Positions 1 through 32,537 of a DNA stretch of 64,000 nt are shown here, piece by piece. A model generated the notes under the pieces. The model saw only the letters and a program-made list of their open reading frames with translations, searched no databases and was not told where the DNA came from. Origin of the DNA: Biomphalaria glabrata (lineage: Eukaryota; Mollusca; Gastropoda; Planorbidae). The translations under genes were made by a program, and so were the position numbers. Numbering within the stretch: the stretch's first letter is position 1; the number at the start of each line of letters is the position of its first letter. The stretch lies in NCBI RefSeq assembly GCF_947242115.1, contig NC_074716.1:14192365-14256364 (forward strand), written 5' to 3'.

Positions 1-75
1 TCGCCCCCCTTAACTGTTCCGTCCAGGCACTTAGAAAGGCAGGTTTCAATCTTTTCAGAAAGAATATCAGATACT

Positions 76-630
76 ATGAACTACAAACTATCAACAACTA
101 CAGAAACTATGAACTACAAACTATCAACAACTACAGAAACTATAAACTACAAACTATCAACAACTACAGAAACTATGAACTACAAACTATCAACAACTAC
201 AGAAACTATGAACTACAAACTATCAACAACTACAGAAACTATGAACTACAAACTATCAACAACTACAGAAACTATGAACTACAAACTATCAACAACTACA
301 GAAACTATGAACTACAAACTATCAACAACTACAGAAACTATGAACTACAAACTATCAACAACTATAGAAACTATGAACTACAAACTATCAACAACTACAG
401 AAACTATGAACTACAAACTATCAACAACTACAGAAACTATGAACTACAAACTATCAACAACTACAGAAACTATGAACTACAAACTATCAACAACTACAGA
501 AACTATGAACTACAAACTATCAACAACTATAGAAACTATGAACTACAAACTATCAACAACTACAGAAACTATGAACTACAAACTATCAACAACTATAGAA
601 ACTATGAACTACAAACTATCAACAACTACA
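76..630. repeat. 33-bp minisatellite, about 16.8 near-identical units
   Basis: A tandem array with a 33-base period (16 full units and a partial one). Because 33 is divisible by three, the + strand stays open and reads as repeats of MNYKLSTTTET. The units are almost identical; the visible changes are three C-to-T changes giving Ile for Thr and one ATG-to-ATA, with no excess of silent changes, which argues for a recently expanded non-coding satellite and not a selected protein. No signal peptide, splice context or homologous domain is seen at either end. Confidence 0.93.
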
Positions 631-667
631 ACCCTATCTCCGTCGATACAAAAAGAAGAGACGTGCG

Positions 668-1310
668 CTTGGCGTAGCAAAGTAGGCCCCCTACTCGTGG
701 GCCCGGATTCAAGAATATGATTGTGGGCCCACTCTCCAAGGTTATGATAAAAACAAATCTAGTCATGAAGAATGCATCAGTACTTCTAAAAACGTCATTC
801 CTTACATATTGATTATTCCGCGAACAGAGATCAGGAAACAAGATCTAATGTTAATCAAATCACCCTTTTTTTATGCTGTCCAAATTTATATTTACAGAGA
901 AAATTTGAATTGCAATTTGTTTTGATTTTTGGCAACAATTGCATTGCCCAAAAGGTTTATGACCTGGTTTTAGGGCAGTTTAACAAATGTGATCTTTTTG
1001 TAATTGTTTTAGAAGTTTTTCAAACACTATATCAAACTTGGAAATCAAATATATCATAGCTAAGGCATTTTCGTTATTCTTGCATCATGCTATTGAGATT
1101 TAAATGGATTTGTTCTTTAGCATTTGTGTTCTATTTGATATAATATAATAACATAATGCATGTGAAGTAGAATCTATACTAATTTAATACATTTAAATTA
1201 TTAAATTCAACACATTTTGTAATCTATATTTTAAAGTGCACTTGTGGGCCCTATTGGTCATGGGCCCGGGTTCACTGAACTTCTTCGCGCCAAGAATGCC
1301 ACGCCACTTT
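668..1310. mobile_element. Probable hAT-like MITE, degenerate
   Basis: The left edge (tggcgtagcaaagtaggccc) and the following cgtgggcccgg / tgggccca motifs match the left end of the element at 1891. The right side carries gggcccgggttca and ends near gccacgcca, a rough inverted copy of the left terminus. No clear target duplication was found, so the limits are approximate. Confidence 0.4.
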
Positions 1311-1890
1311 GCGCGTGTCGAAAGTTTTGCCGATAGGCCTACTGTTAGTCCGACTAACAACTTGATACCAAAGGATGCGGAGATTGATTAATGTTATTAT
1401 TACATTGTTAAAATTCATATGTATTCAATCAACTGATATTTATGAAGATATAGTCCAATGTGAACATGGCCTAACTGATGCTGTTTAATGATTATCTAAT
1501 TGATTTCATTGTTTTGTAAAGAGACTATCATTCAAAGCCTCAACAAGATTAGGCCTATATGTTTTGGTATGATAGGTCTACAAGTTATGGGACGAAGTTT
1601 TTCATTCAGTACAATTCTGTACAAAAGTCAATTATAAAATGGATGCGATGGAGTCATAGTTAAAATAGTTAATTTTAATACATTTGTCTTTTAAATTAAC
1701 AGATGGTCATATAACAGAAAAGATGTACGAAATCCTTTAGTCCAAACAAACAAAACAATAATAAGACAGTTGAGTTCAAACAGTATAGATCAGCCATTAA
1801 AACGACAATCCAAATCTCTAAACAGACGACCAGAATATCAGTAGGCCTATACAACAGTAATGCACAGCGAAGCACATGTAGGCCTATACG
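1311..1890. other. AT-rich intergenic DNA; 37-bp unit duplicated around an insertion
   Basis: No gene is seen. From 1844 there is a 37-base unit containing acagtaatgcacagcgaag. The same unit reappears at 2765-2801, immediately right of the element at 1891-2764, so the element landed inside a pre-existing tandem pair of this unit. Confidence 0.5.
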
Positions 1891-2764
1891 CAGTGGCGTA
1901 GCAAGGTACCCGTGGGCCCGGGTTCAAGAACATCTTGGTGGGCCCCACTACAGCCAATAAGACAAATTTAGTGTGTGACAAAAATGAGTAATCTAAATGT
2001 AAAGACATTCCAATGTAAAGAGTACCGCACTTTTAAAAAATAAGTTATTCGAATGGATGGTTTTAATGTCATACGATGTGAATGAGTGGGCATTGCATCG
2101 TATTGGTTCCAAAATCAACCACCGCTAGAAAAGAAAAAACAAACAAACAAACAAACTTCGAATGGAAGGTTTTGAGGTCATACGATGTGAATGTATGGGC
2201 ATTGGCATCGTATTGGTTTCAAAATCAACCACCGCAAAAAAAAAAAAAACAAACAAACAAACTTTGAATGGATGGTTTTGAGGTCATACGATGAGAATGT
2301 ATGGGCATTGGCATCGTATTGGTTTCAAAATCAACCACCGCTGGAATCCGCTATCGGAATAATTTAAATACGCACTCGCTGAACCTCCAAGAAAACATTT
2401 AACATTTATTTCCTTTAGTATGGGGATCCAACCCAGGATTTGTGTGACAGGCTCGAGCTAAATGGGAGATGGCATAAACACGGCTTGGTGTTGGACCGAA
2501 TTGATGTTGGAAATCAAGTGCCAGTCCTGAAAATATTTAACATTTCCTGAATAATGGACAAAATTGTCATTTTGGGGTGCCAATAACACGCGCGATTAAA
2601 AAAAAAACGGCATTGTCAGCTATCCTTTAATACAAATTTATTGCAAAGACGAATGTATTTCCTAATACAAATTCTTAATTTTGACATAATGCTGATCCCC
2701 GCCCAGACTGGGCCCCGCACAATCCGTTTCGCATAGGGCCCCGCAATAGTTAGGGCCGGCCCTG
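1891..2764. mobile_element. Composite hAT-type non-autonomous element
   Basis: Begins cagtggcgtagcaagg and ends ggccggccctg. The ten bases ggcctatacg stand directly on both sides (1881-1890 and 2765-2774), consistent with a hAT target duplication (8 bp plus a chance two-base match). The left half belongs to the cagtggcgtag family; the last 150 bases match the right end of the CAGGGCCGG MITEs at 36514 and 41085, so the copy looks chimeric. Its interior carries about 2.7 tandem units of roughly 108 bp (2050-2341). Confidence 0.65.
2050..2341. repeat. Tandem repeat, about 108-bp period, 2.7 copies
   Basis: Three successive blocks start with gaatggatggtttt (second copy gaatggaaggtttt), run through gtcatacgatg and caaaatcaaccaccgc, and are joined by A-rich (caaa)n linkers. 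It lies wholly inside the composite element 1891-2764. Confidence 0.85.
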
Positions 2765-2844
2765 GGCCTATACGACAGTAATGCACAGCGAAGCACATGT
2801 AGGCCTACTATTAGCTATCAAGTGCCAGACTGAGACGAAAGAAA

Positions 2845-2985
2845 CAAGAAAACATTTTTTAAAAATAATAAATTAGACAAAGTGTAATAATTGTAGGCCT
2901 ATCAATTAGTTTGGATCACTTTTGTTATAAAATTTAAATAGATCTAGGTAGACCAACAACAATAAATCTGTGTGATTAATAATAA
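2845..2985. repeat. Dispersed repeat shared with 40020-40175
   Basis: Both places hold aggcctatc, attagtttggatca, aatagatcta and caacaataaatct in the same order and spacing. The family is not recognised; no terminal repeats or coding capacity are evident. Confidence 0.6.
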
Positions 2986-2992
2986 AAAAAAA

Positions 2993-3168
2993 TATAAAGC
3001 ACTGTATATATATATATATATATATAATACAGTGCTTTTGTGTAAAAAAAAATAGTTGCTGTACTCTTAACTATTAATAATAAGCGTTAAAATACAAGAA
3101 AAGTAATAATTTTTCCCCACATTGAAAAAGGCTTTTTTTTAAGACGGTACGCACCGGTACGGCGTACC
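2993..3168. mobile_element. Left part of a small CAGTGCTTTT-type MITE at a TA microsatellite
   Basis: An inverted pair, aaagcactgtat and atacagtgcttt, flanks a (TA)n run, and the sequence rightwards (tttttccccaca, then gcttttttt) resembles the complete 141-bp element at 30900-31040. The rest of the element appears to lie at 5818-5990, separated by the hAT insertion 3169-5817. Confidence 0.5.
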
Positions 3169-3484
3169 CATGGGCGCCCGCAGGATTTTTTTGCAGGGGG
3201 GTGCAAGTCGCAACCTATTGCTCAAAGTCGTAGCGTCAACTTTTTTTTATTACAGGGAATATTAAAGAAAAGAATGGTGCCCCCCTCGCCCCGTACCCAT
3301 TTACTTATGTTATATTAAGTTCACTGCAAATATTTGTTTTATGAAAAAAACTATTTGCTGTTTATCCATGCGGCCCGTGCATCCCAACGGTCGATCAAAC
3401 AAAAAATGCCGACGCTGCCAAAACTGTCAATAACTTTACTACTGAATTGCTTCTCGTCGCGATGGACAAGCCAGCGATGAATAT

Positions 3485-3978
3485 TGGGTAGGCCAATAAT
3501 AGAATATGCATTCTCTGTTTGGGGCCCCTCAACTTAAGAAAACATTAAGAAACTGGAACAGACACCAAATAAAGCAGTGAGATTCATAACTTACGAATAT
3601 TCACATTTGACTAGAGTAACACCTTTAGTAAAATCACTAAATTTAGAAAGCCTTCAGGAGAGAAAACTCATAAGTAAAGTAGCAATTATACATAAAACAC
3701 TGAACCATAATCTTCAAATACAAAAACAAAATCTAATAAAATATTCAGAAAGACACAAAGATAAAGGCACATTCCTTGTCCCATATGCTAGGACAAATTT
3801 GTACAAATGCTCCTTCTTCCCTAGCGCTATAAGAGCATGAAATGGGTAGCCTGAGCCAGCCAGGAAAACCAGTGACTTGGCAGAATTTAAGTCGTTGATT
3901 AACATGCATGACGCCAAGGACGTTATCATCTTCTTTTTTTAAGTAACGTCTGCATTATATAAGAAAAGATAAGATAAA
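3485..3978 (+). mobile_element. LINE 3' fragment (CR1/Jockey-like RT C-terminus)
   Basis: Translation of 3577-3838 gives a peptide with VTPLVKSLNLESLQ, AIIHKTLNHNLQIQKQNLI and FFPSAIRA, the C-terminal end of a non-LTR retrotransposon reverse transcriptase protein. It ends with aacgtctg, then a tail of GATAA repeats. Related copies sit at 8385, 14028, 35046, 42975 and, with more of the RT, on the minus strand at 62836-64000. The copy is 5'-truncated. Confidence 0.85.
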
Positions 3979-4990
3979 CGCTTATCTGGCAGTTCTGATA
4001 TTGTTCTGTACGTAGCAATTCTCGAATCGTTTTAGGATGTAGACAAAACAGGTTGAACTGAGCATTAGTATTGCTTGAAAATCGAGACGTTAATAAAGAA
4101 ACTAACGAATCAAGGTACGGAATGTAAAGTCGTGTTCTGTAATAATCCCAAAATGCAAACATGTGGTTTTGGATCGGTGTATCTGTCGACTGCAAAGTCT
4201 CGGCAGCAACAAATCATTACCAAGTTTGTCTGCCAGCAGTGTCACCTTACTCAGGATGCCATTCTTGAAGTGTTCCTCGGCATGGTCAAGTTGGTTTTAT
4301 ATTATGTCATTAATGTGACTGTTGATGTGCTGTTGAGCGGCCGTTTGTGCTAAGACTGCAACATCACGGAAACTGGTTCAAGAAGGAGTGAATAATTGAA
4401 GACATTAAAAGGCCAATCAGAAACACACGAGAAGAAGGCACTGATTACACGTATATGCAGAGTGTCTGGTTTCACTTACAATCGTTATTTCAAAACAGTC
4501 AAAGATGTTCTCTAAGTTGTGACTTAAAGCGCGAATTAATTCGTGTTTCTCTGTCCATCGTGTCTCACACAAAAGAGGTAAATTTAGCCCCAACACTCTC
4601 GCTTGGGACTGTTACGGAAGAAATAGATAATCTTCTTGATGACACTAACAGTTTTACGTATATCTGAAACGTCATTCAGGTCAATGATAACAAGTTTAAG
4701 TCTGTGGGACACGCAACGGACAAGGTCTGTTTTTACATATTTTTCACGAATCCTAGCCTGAACACAGTTTTGAATGCTACCCATCACGAGGGCAGCCATC
4801 GTAGTCTTGGCCGAGTAGTTTGTCCATGTCTAGACTGTATTTAATGTATTCGCTGACAATGACGTTAAGCACATGCAGTGGGACTCTCTTAACAACAGGG
4901 ACCAAAAAACAATGAATTCTTCTCGAATACAATCGCCATCAACAAATCCAACGCTCTAACATACCAATACAGTGCCAGAGATATCTGCAT
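3926..4990 (-). pseudogene. hAT transposase relic
   Basis: On the minus strand, 4584-4799 encodes a peptide with REKYVKTDLVRCVSHRLKL and VIKKIIYFFRNSPKRE, typical of hAT transposases of the ZMYM1/THAP12-like group (the CSSHVLNLV...FFRYSPKR region). Further downstream, 3926-4195 contains DYYRTRLYIPYLDSLVSLLT, matching the family's conserved segment before the C-terminal dimerisation domain. Upstream at about 4801-4920 lies a block with VSEYIKYSLDMDKLLGQDYDG-like residues. The blocks are in different frames with stops between them, so at least two frameshifts and several stops are present. The N-terminal zinc finger and the C-terminal dimerisation domain were not found. Confidence 0.75.
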
Positions 4991-5362
4991 TTTCATTACC
5001 AAAATACCAAGAAAACGCATTTAATTCATGCTGTTGCCAGTGCACCGTCGATACAAGTCAACGTTTTGACTCAGATGGCATGGAAAGAACTTTCTTATAT
5101 CCTTATATCTCTTCTATCGTAAACTGTTGGACGTGTTTAACCTATTTTATTGAGCGCAACTCCGCAAGACGTAAATACATTTATCAAGATAACTGCACTC
5201 CTCAATCTTGTTTAAAGAAACCTTCCCATATATCAAATCGAAAGATAGCTAGCAAGGATTTGTCCTCCAAGACAAAAAAAAAAAAAAAACTTTTATCATA
5301 TTATTGGCCTTTACTAAATATAATGATAACTATATAATAGTGTGCAAGTGAAAACAAATCGT

Positions 5363-5462
5363 CACGACTAACATGCTATAAAATATTTCATTGTAAACCT
5401 ATAAAAAGCGCACACGACTAACATGCTATAAAATATTTCATTGTAAACCTATAAAAAGCGCA
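5363..5462. repeat. Perfect 50-bp tandem duplication
   Basis: The block beginning cacgactaacatgctataaa occurs twice head to tail without visible differences, indicating a very recent duplication. It lies within the hAT element 3169-5817. Confidence 0.93.
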
Positions 5463-5817
5463 CATGGTCGGACATGAACTACAGATTAGCCTATTTTTAG
5501 TTTATTACAATAATAGCTTATCCTTACTAAATTTATTTAAGTGGAAGCACTGCATGATAAGTTGCTTCCTAGCAGACGTTAATTGATTCGAAGGTTTCAA
5601 AAAAAAAACTGGCTAAAAGTTGGTTACTCAGAGGGGTGCACGTACATGGTCAGCCATCAATTCCTGATAAGCCTAGGCTAGTCTACTACAACTGTACTTC
5701 AGTCACCAGTGGAACCACTACTTGTTCAGTTGTTAATTAGATTTTGATTGATTTGATGTGGCAAAAAAAAAAAAAAAATGGCAAGAATTTGGCTGCTCAG
5801 AATCCAGGGCGCCCATG

Positions 5818-5990
5818 GGCATACCGGCACCTTTTTGAAAAAATTATTAGGCCTACTTTTCTTGTATTTTTAACGTATATTATTAATTTTTATTAGTTAA
5901 AAGTTAGGCAATCAACTACTGAGTACCGGCACCTAATCACGGTACTGAGTACCGGCGCCTATTGTTTTTTTTTTTTTAAAAACACTATGT
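5818..5990. mobile_element. Right part of the CAGTGC-type MITE
   Basis: This stretch contains ccggcaccttttt, ttcttgtatttttaacg and twice gagtaccggc. It matches in inverted orientation part of 3030-3110 and resembles the MITE at 30900. It starts with the right target duplication of the hAT element 3169-5817, so the hAT inserted inside a pre-existing MITE. Confidence 0.5.
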
Positions 5991-5995
5991 GTGTG

Positions 5996-6030
<35 letters not shown>

Positions 6031-6032
6031 TT
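5991..6032. repeat. (TG/TA)n microsatellite
   Basis: Alternating gtgtgtgtatatatatatatgtgtg tracts; no other content. Confidence 0.9.
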
Positions 6033-6457
6033 AAGTTATGGTTCAGTGTTTTATGTTGCATATTATTGCAAATTTACTTTTTAGACGTATGTCCTGAAGT
6101 GTCTGTAGTAGTTTTACTCAATATTCGTGTGTTATCTTAGGCTCCCATTTGGAACACTTTGAAAGGCTTACCCCATTTTGCACACAAAGAAGCCTATATA
6201 TTCCTTTGTCCCATTAGTAATTGTAGTCCTAAAGAAACAAGTTGAATGCATCCTCCAGCAGCCCACAAGACAATGATGCCTCCACTGCAACACACGTTCT
6301 GGCCGTATAATGTAAATTCAAGTAGTCAATATTGATGAAACGCTTTTGGTTTGCTCTAAAATAGTTTAGACTTTAGAAGAGATAATATAGTCCCTCATAC
6401 ACAAGACTTGTCATCGGTTCATTAGTTTCGTTTCTTGCAGATTTGTTTATTTAGATT

Positions 6458-6495
6458 CATAGACTTATATATTAGGGCCTATATATAAGTCTATG
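6458..6495. repeat. Perfect 15-bp hairpin
   Basis: catagacttatatat (6458-6472) is followed after 8 bases by its exact inverted copy ending at 6495. It could be a minimal footprint of an inverted-repeat element or a structured site; no function can be assigned. Confidence 0.85.
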
Positions 6496-9400
6496 TTTAG
6501 ATTATATTCAAAGCTTATAACACATCTAGATGTTTGCCTTTATTAGTATTCAAATGTAAAATAAAAATTTAGTTCTATGTATTATTTTTTATTCATTTTG
6601 ATCTATATTTATTTAGATATTGGACCTCACATAGAGTGCAATCCTCCCCCACCCTAAAAAAAAAAAAGTACAGCACTGCTAATATTCAAGAAAGTAGGTC
6701 ACTCGCACACACGCTAATTTGAAGAAAAAAAATTGTGTTTGTGTGAACCAAAAAGAAAAAAAATGAATGATCAGACATTTAAAAATCAAAATGCTCAATG
6801 GTCTAGTTACTCTAGCATGATTAGAGGATTAGATAAAGAAGCATTCCTTGATTATAACTCTTTATATAGGCCTTATAGTAATACTACAGTAACAAAGAAA
6901 TTATTATTACTATGTAAGCCTGATAGATTTTAACAAATATTATTTGTTGAGTACCTCTACAAAAATAAAGTATAAAGCGTATTATTATTAATAGGTTTCA
7001 CCTCAAAACTTTTCAATTCCCCCCTTTCTAGGCAGCCTGAAGAGAAGTGTGTAATAATTCTGCGACACGCACACGGTACAACCCTTGTCCACGCGACTCT
7101 CTGCCAGAAAAATAGATAAAACACATGATCATGGAATGTCAACAATGTCATAGGGGCGGGGCCTATGTCAATCACGCTTTAACTTGGAATGTGTGTCTTC
7201 AACAGTCGGTTGCGTTGTTTTCAAGGGGTGGCAGGCTAGTTGGCAACACTTTTATAAATATTAATTAAAATAATTTTTCCTTTTAATTCTATGTATTCAT
7301 TTTTATTGAAAAAAATAATATAAGCTTTTATGTGTAAAATTACACACAAACTTTGTTTTATTTATTGAAAATTCTAAGAGGTTTGTTTATACGATTTAAA
7401 CCTGACATCCCTATTTACAGTATAATCCTCCGCGGCGTTTGGTATTAGGGAGTCAAGTGTTGCAAAAAATCGAGTTGATTTTTGAGTAAGTTATTAATTT
7501 TCTTATTTTTAAAATCATTTAATTATGTTTGTAGTAAAGAATCGCGTGACCCCAATGGTTTAAACTAAATTTTTGTTGAAAAAAGAAGGTAGAATACTGT
7601 TAATCTTAGGTTAACAAGTCTGTTTTGAGAAGCAACATGGCGGAGTTTGTCGAGTGCTTACTTTACAGTCTATTTACCGAAGGTCGCATACCTTCAACAT
7701 TTACTGTAGAATTTTAAAGTTCACCACTGTATTTTATTCATGTCACTATTCCGTATTATATTATAATGGGTATGATAAAAGTATTCGAATTTCGTTTGTA
7801 ATAAAGTTCTTGTAATCGACATTTGTTTGTATTACATCTAGTCTAGTCTAGCAAGTCACAAAAGAATTTAAGTCCTCGAGGTCGCAAAGCCCGGTTTGTG
7901 TGTATCAATGTACTAGTGTAGCGTAGCCTACCCAAAGGTATGCGCTACCTGTATTATACAGAGTTAGTAAGGGCTAGTGGAAGATCGAGATGCTGGCTGG
8001 AAAATGGTGTCAGAAAATGTTTTAACCCCAATTTTACGATTATAACGTAAACCTTCTTAAAAAGTTAAAAGTATATCTAGATGTAGATCTAGACAATCTA
8101 GAATATAAAATAAAATTATAATAAATAAATAAATAATATAGAATCTAGATTCTAGATCTAGTAGATTTAGAATAGACTAGACAGTAATTTAGATTTTAGA
8201 TCTAGATTATAGATGTCTACTATATAATTATTATGTAAATGTATATATATAAGAATTCTAGATACCGGTACTTCCCTCCCTACTCCTTATTCACCCAACT
8301 AGAAATGTAAACTAGATCTAGACTCCAGATATATCATATAGATCTAGTCTAGTTAAGAGTAGACATTTACTCTGCTAGTCTTCATTTCTTCAATTTCAAA
8401 TAGAAAAACAAAACCTAATAAATACTCAGAAGCTGAGAAAGACACAAAGATAAAGGCACATTTCTTGCTCCATATTCCATATGCTAGGACCAATTTCTAC
8501 AAATACTCCTTCCCTAGTGCTATTAGAGCGTGGAATGGGTTGTCTGAATAGGAAAACCAACGACTTGGCAGAGTTTAAGTCATTGATTAATATGCAGACT
8601 TGATTGAACTAGGGACACTCGTATGACGTAATCATCTCCTTTTTTGAAGTAACATCTGTATAAGATGCAGCTGTCAAGTTATTGACCTCAATAACCATAT
8701 TTTTTATGGTACAAGAGTAACAAGAGGCAAGGATTGCCCTATAATGACATATAGAGTCTAGATCAAGAATAATCTAGATTAATTTTAGATCTTAATACTA
8801 TAATAAATATACATAGATTTATATGGTGTCATCACCTGGTAAGCAAACCATAGAAGTTAAATAACATTTTCACACTCACTAACTGTGAATGATTTAAAGT
8901 TATAAATAAAAATGAATTCTATAGACTTATTATAGGTCTAGATGTAGATCTATTATGATCATGCTTTTATTACATATTTAGGTAGGACAATATGTGTATT
9001 AATTTTTGTAGATTAATCTCTGGACTGATAGAATAAACATTAATTCTTTAACAATCAAATATCTACTTTAACTACTTTAGAATTATCTCTTTTTATTTGG
9101 CTCTTAAATTAAATAGCATTAGACCGTATGGTTATTTATTGACTTGAAATGTAAAGGGCCTGTTTCTAATTAACTAAGTATATTTTCACCAACATAAATT
9201 TAATTTAATTAAACTTGTACTACTTTCTCTTTAAAATTGCATAATGAGTGATTATGTTCCCATTTTATTTTAAATTAAAAAATATATTCTAATCAGGTAT
9301 TTTCAAGAATTTATTTTCTTTAAACTTAGGCATTATAAAAATGTCTTTATATTAAAATTGTAAGAGATCTGTTGAAGCACATAATATGTGAAATTTAAAT

Positions 9401-10077
9401 ATAATGAGTCTTTTTAACTTCCCTGTGTTGTTAATCAGGCTGATACTATAGGCTTGAAACGAACAATTTTTTTTTTTGTTGGACTACAGATTTTCAATGA
9501 AATGAATAGAAATTTTATGCATTTTCATTAATATTTCACCACGTTTTCATGTTTTGAGACAGACTTGTCTTGAATCCAATCATCTCCAGGCCTAAATGCT
9601 GTCCAAAATAAATAATAATTAACTTAGGCCTTCATTGTGTACACTATTTACTTATAAATATGATTTATTGAATATTTACAAGATGTCATATAAAGAATTA
9701 TAAAAAAAGTATATTATTAATGTGAGTTGTGGCTGATTATGAAGTATTTTGTTGTTGCTTATATGTGCTGATTTGGAAGGATAGATTTCTAAATGGGAGA
9801 GTTATTGGGATCACCATCCTATTAAACTCTAATGCTTATAATAGAGCTGACTAAAGGTTGTATTTATTTTGGATACCACTATCTTAATTATTCTTAATCT
9901 AGATTGAATTGAAACTATAGATTGCTGTATCAAACAAGATGACCACCATAGTTTTGTTTGAAGATTGAAAAAGCTCATTTATTATACTTTGCATGGAGCT
10001 CATTTGGGACTTTTTAAATACCAGTACTGAAATTATTCGCAAATTTAATCATTTTTCTTGTTTTTTCTTTTTTAAAG
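6496..10077. other. Region upstream of LATS; no convincing gene
   Basis: Short open frames at 6733-6933 and elsewhere show no recognisable domain. 7400-8000 is less AT-rich, with ccgcggcg and a caacatggcggag stretch near 7637, and could hold the LATS promoter and a 5' untranslated exon, but no splice pair can be fixed. 8060-8350 is dense in interleaved TCTAGA/AGATCT palindromes. A LINE relic lies at 8385-8668. Confidence 0.4.
8385..8668 (+). mobile_element. LINE 3' fragment, degenerate
   Basis: Contains the family signature AAACAAAACCTAATAAA, gaaagacacaaagataaagg, attagagcgtggaatgggtt and the terminal aacatctgta. Same family as 3485-3978 but more diverged and with small insertions. Confidence 0.75.
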
Positions 10078-10420
10078 GTTCAGTGGATTATAGCAGAAAG
10101 CAAATGGAGTAAAGCTTTTCTTTCACTGGATTCTATAATGGGATAAATATCTGGATTATGTTGTGCTTTTTCGAGTTTTGTATTGATTTACCATTCAAGA
10201 CTCCCCAATTCCAAAAAGTGGTGGTTTAAAATAACCAAATCTTAAGTATGTAAATATACATACTTGTTATTAATACCAAGAAGAGAATAAAGTTTTTAAA
10301 AATTTGTTAACATAAAAAAAAATTAAATGAGGCTCTTGATGTATTTTCCTATGAGGCACCAAGTAAACTTGTATCTTCAATTATTCATCAAGTTTCGAGG
10401 TACACAGATCAATTTTACTT
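10078..10420 (+). other. Probable 5' untranslated part of the first LATS coding exon
   Basis: A pyrimidine-rich tract ending tttaaag at 10077 could be a splice acceptor. The sequence from there to the ATG at 10421 has an in-frame stop at 10364-10366 and no further in-frame ATG, so translation should start at 10421. Inferred only; transcript data are lacking. Confidence 0.35.

Positions 10421-32537
<22,117 letters not shown>

Larger units (their letters stand above)
3169..5817 (-). mobile_element. hAT transposon, 2.65 kb, broken
   Basis: The left end catgggcgcccgcagga is inverted at the right end (reverse complement catgggcgccctggatt). Flanks are ggcgtacc (3161-3168) and ggcatacc (5818-5825), an 8-bp target duplication with one difference. 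A degenerate hAT transposase lies inside on the minus strand, which fits the terminal structure. A LINE fragment (3485-3978) has inserted near its left side. The element is too decayed to be active. Confidence 0.78.

Noticed and set aside
6733-6933. 66-codon open frame near poly-A tracts
   Set aside because: Low-complexity, no homologue recognised, no convincing gene structure.
7637-7672. Short ATGGCGGAG start-like sequence as a gene start
   Set aside because: The frame is short and no downstream donor or homology could be fixed; at most part of an upstream LATS leader.
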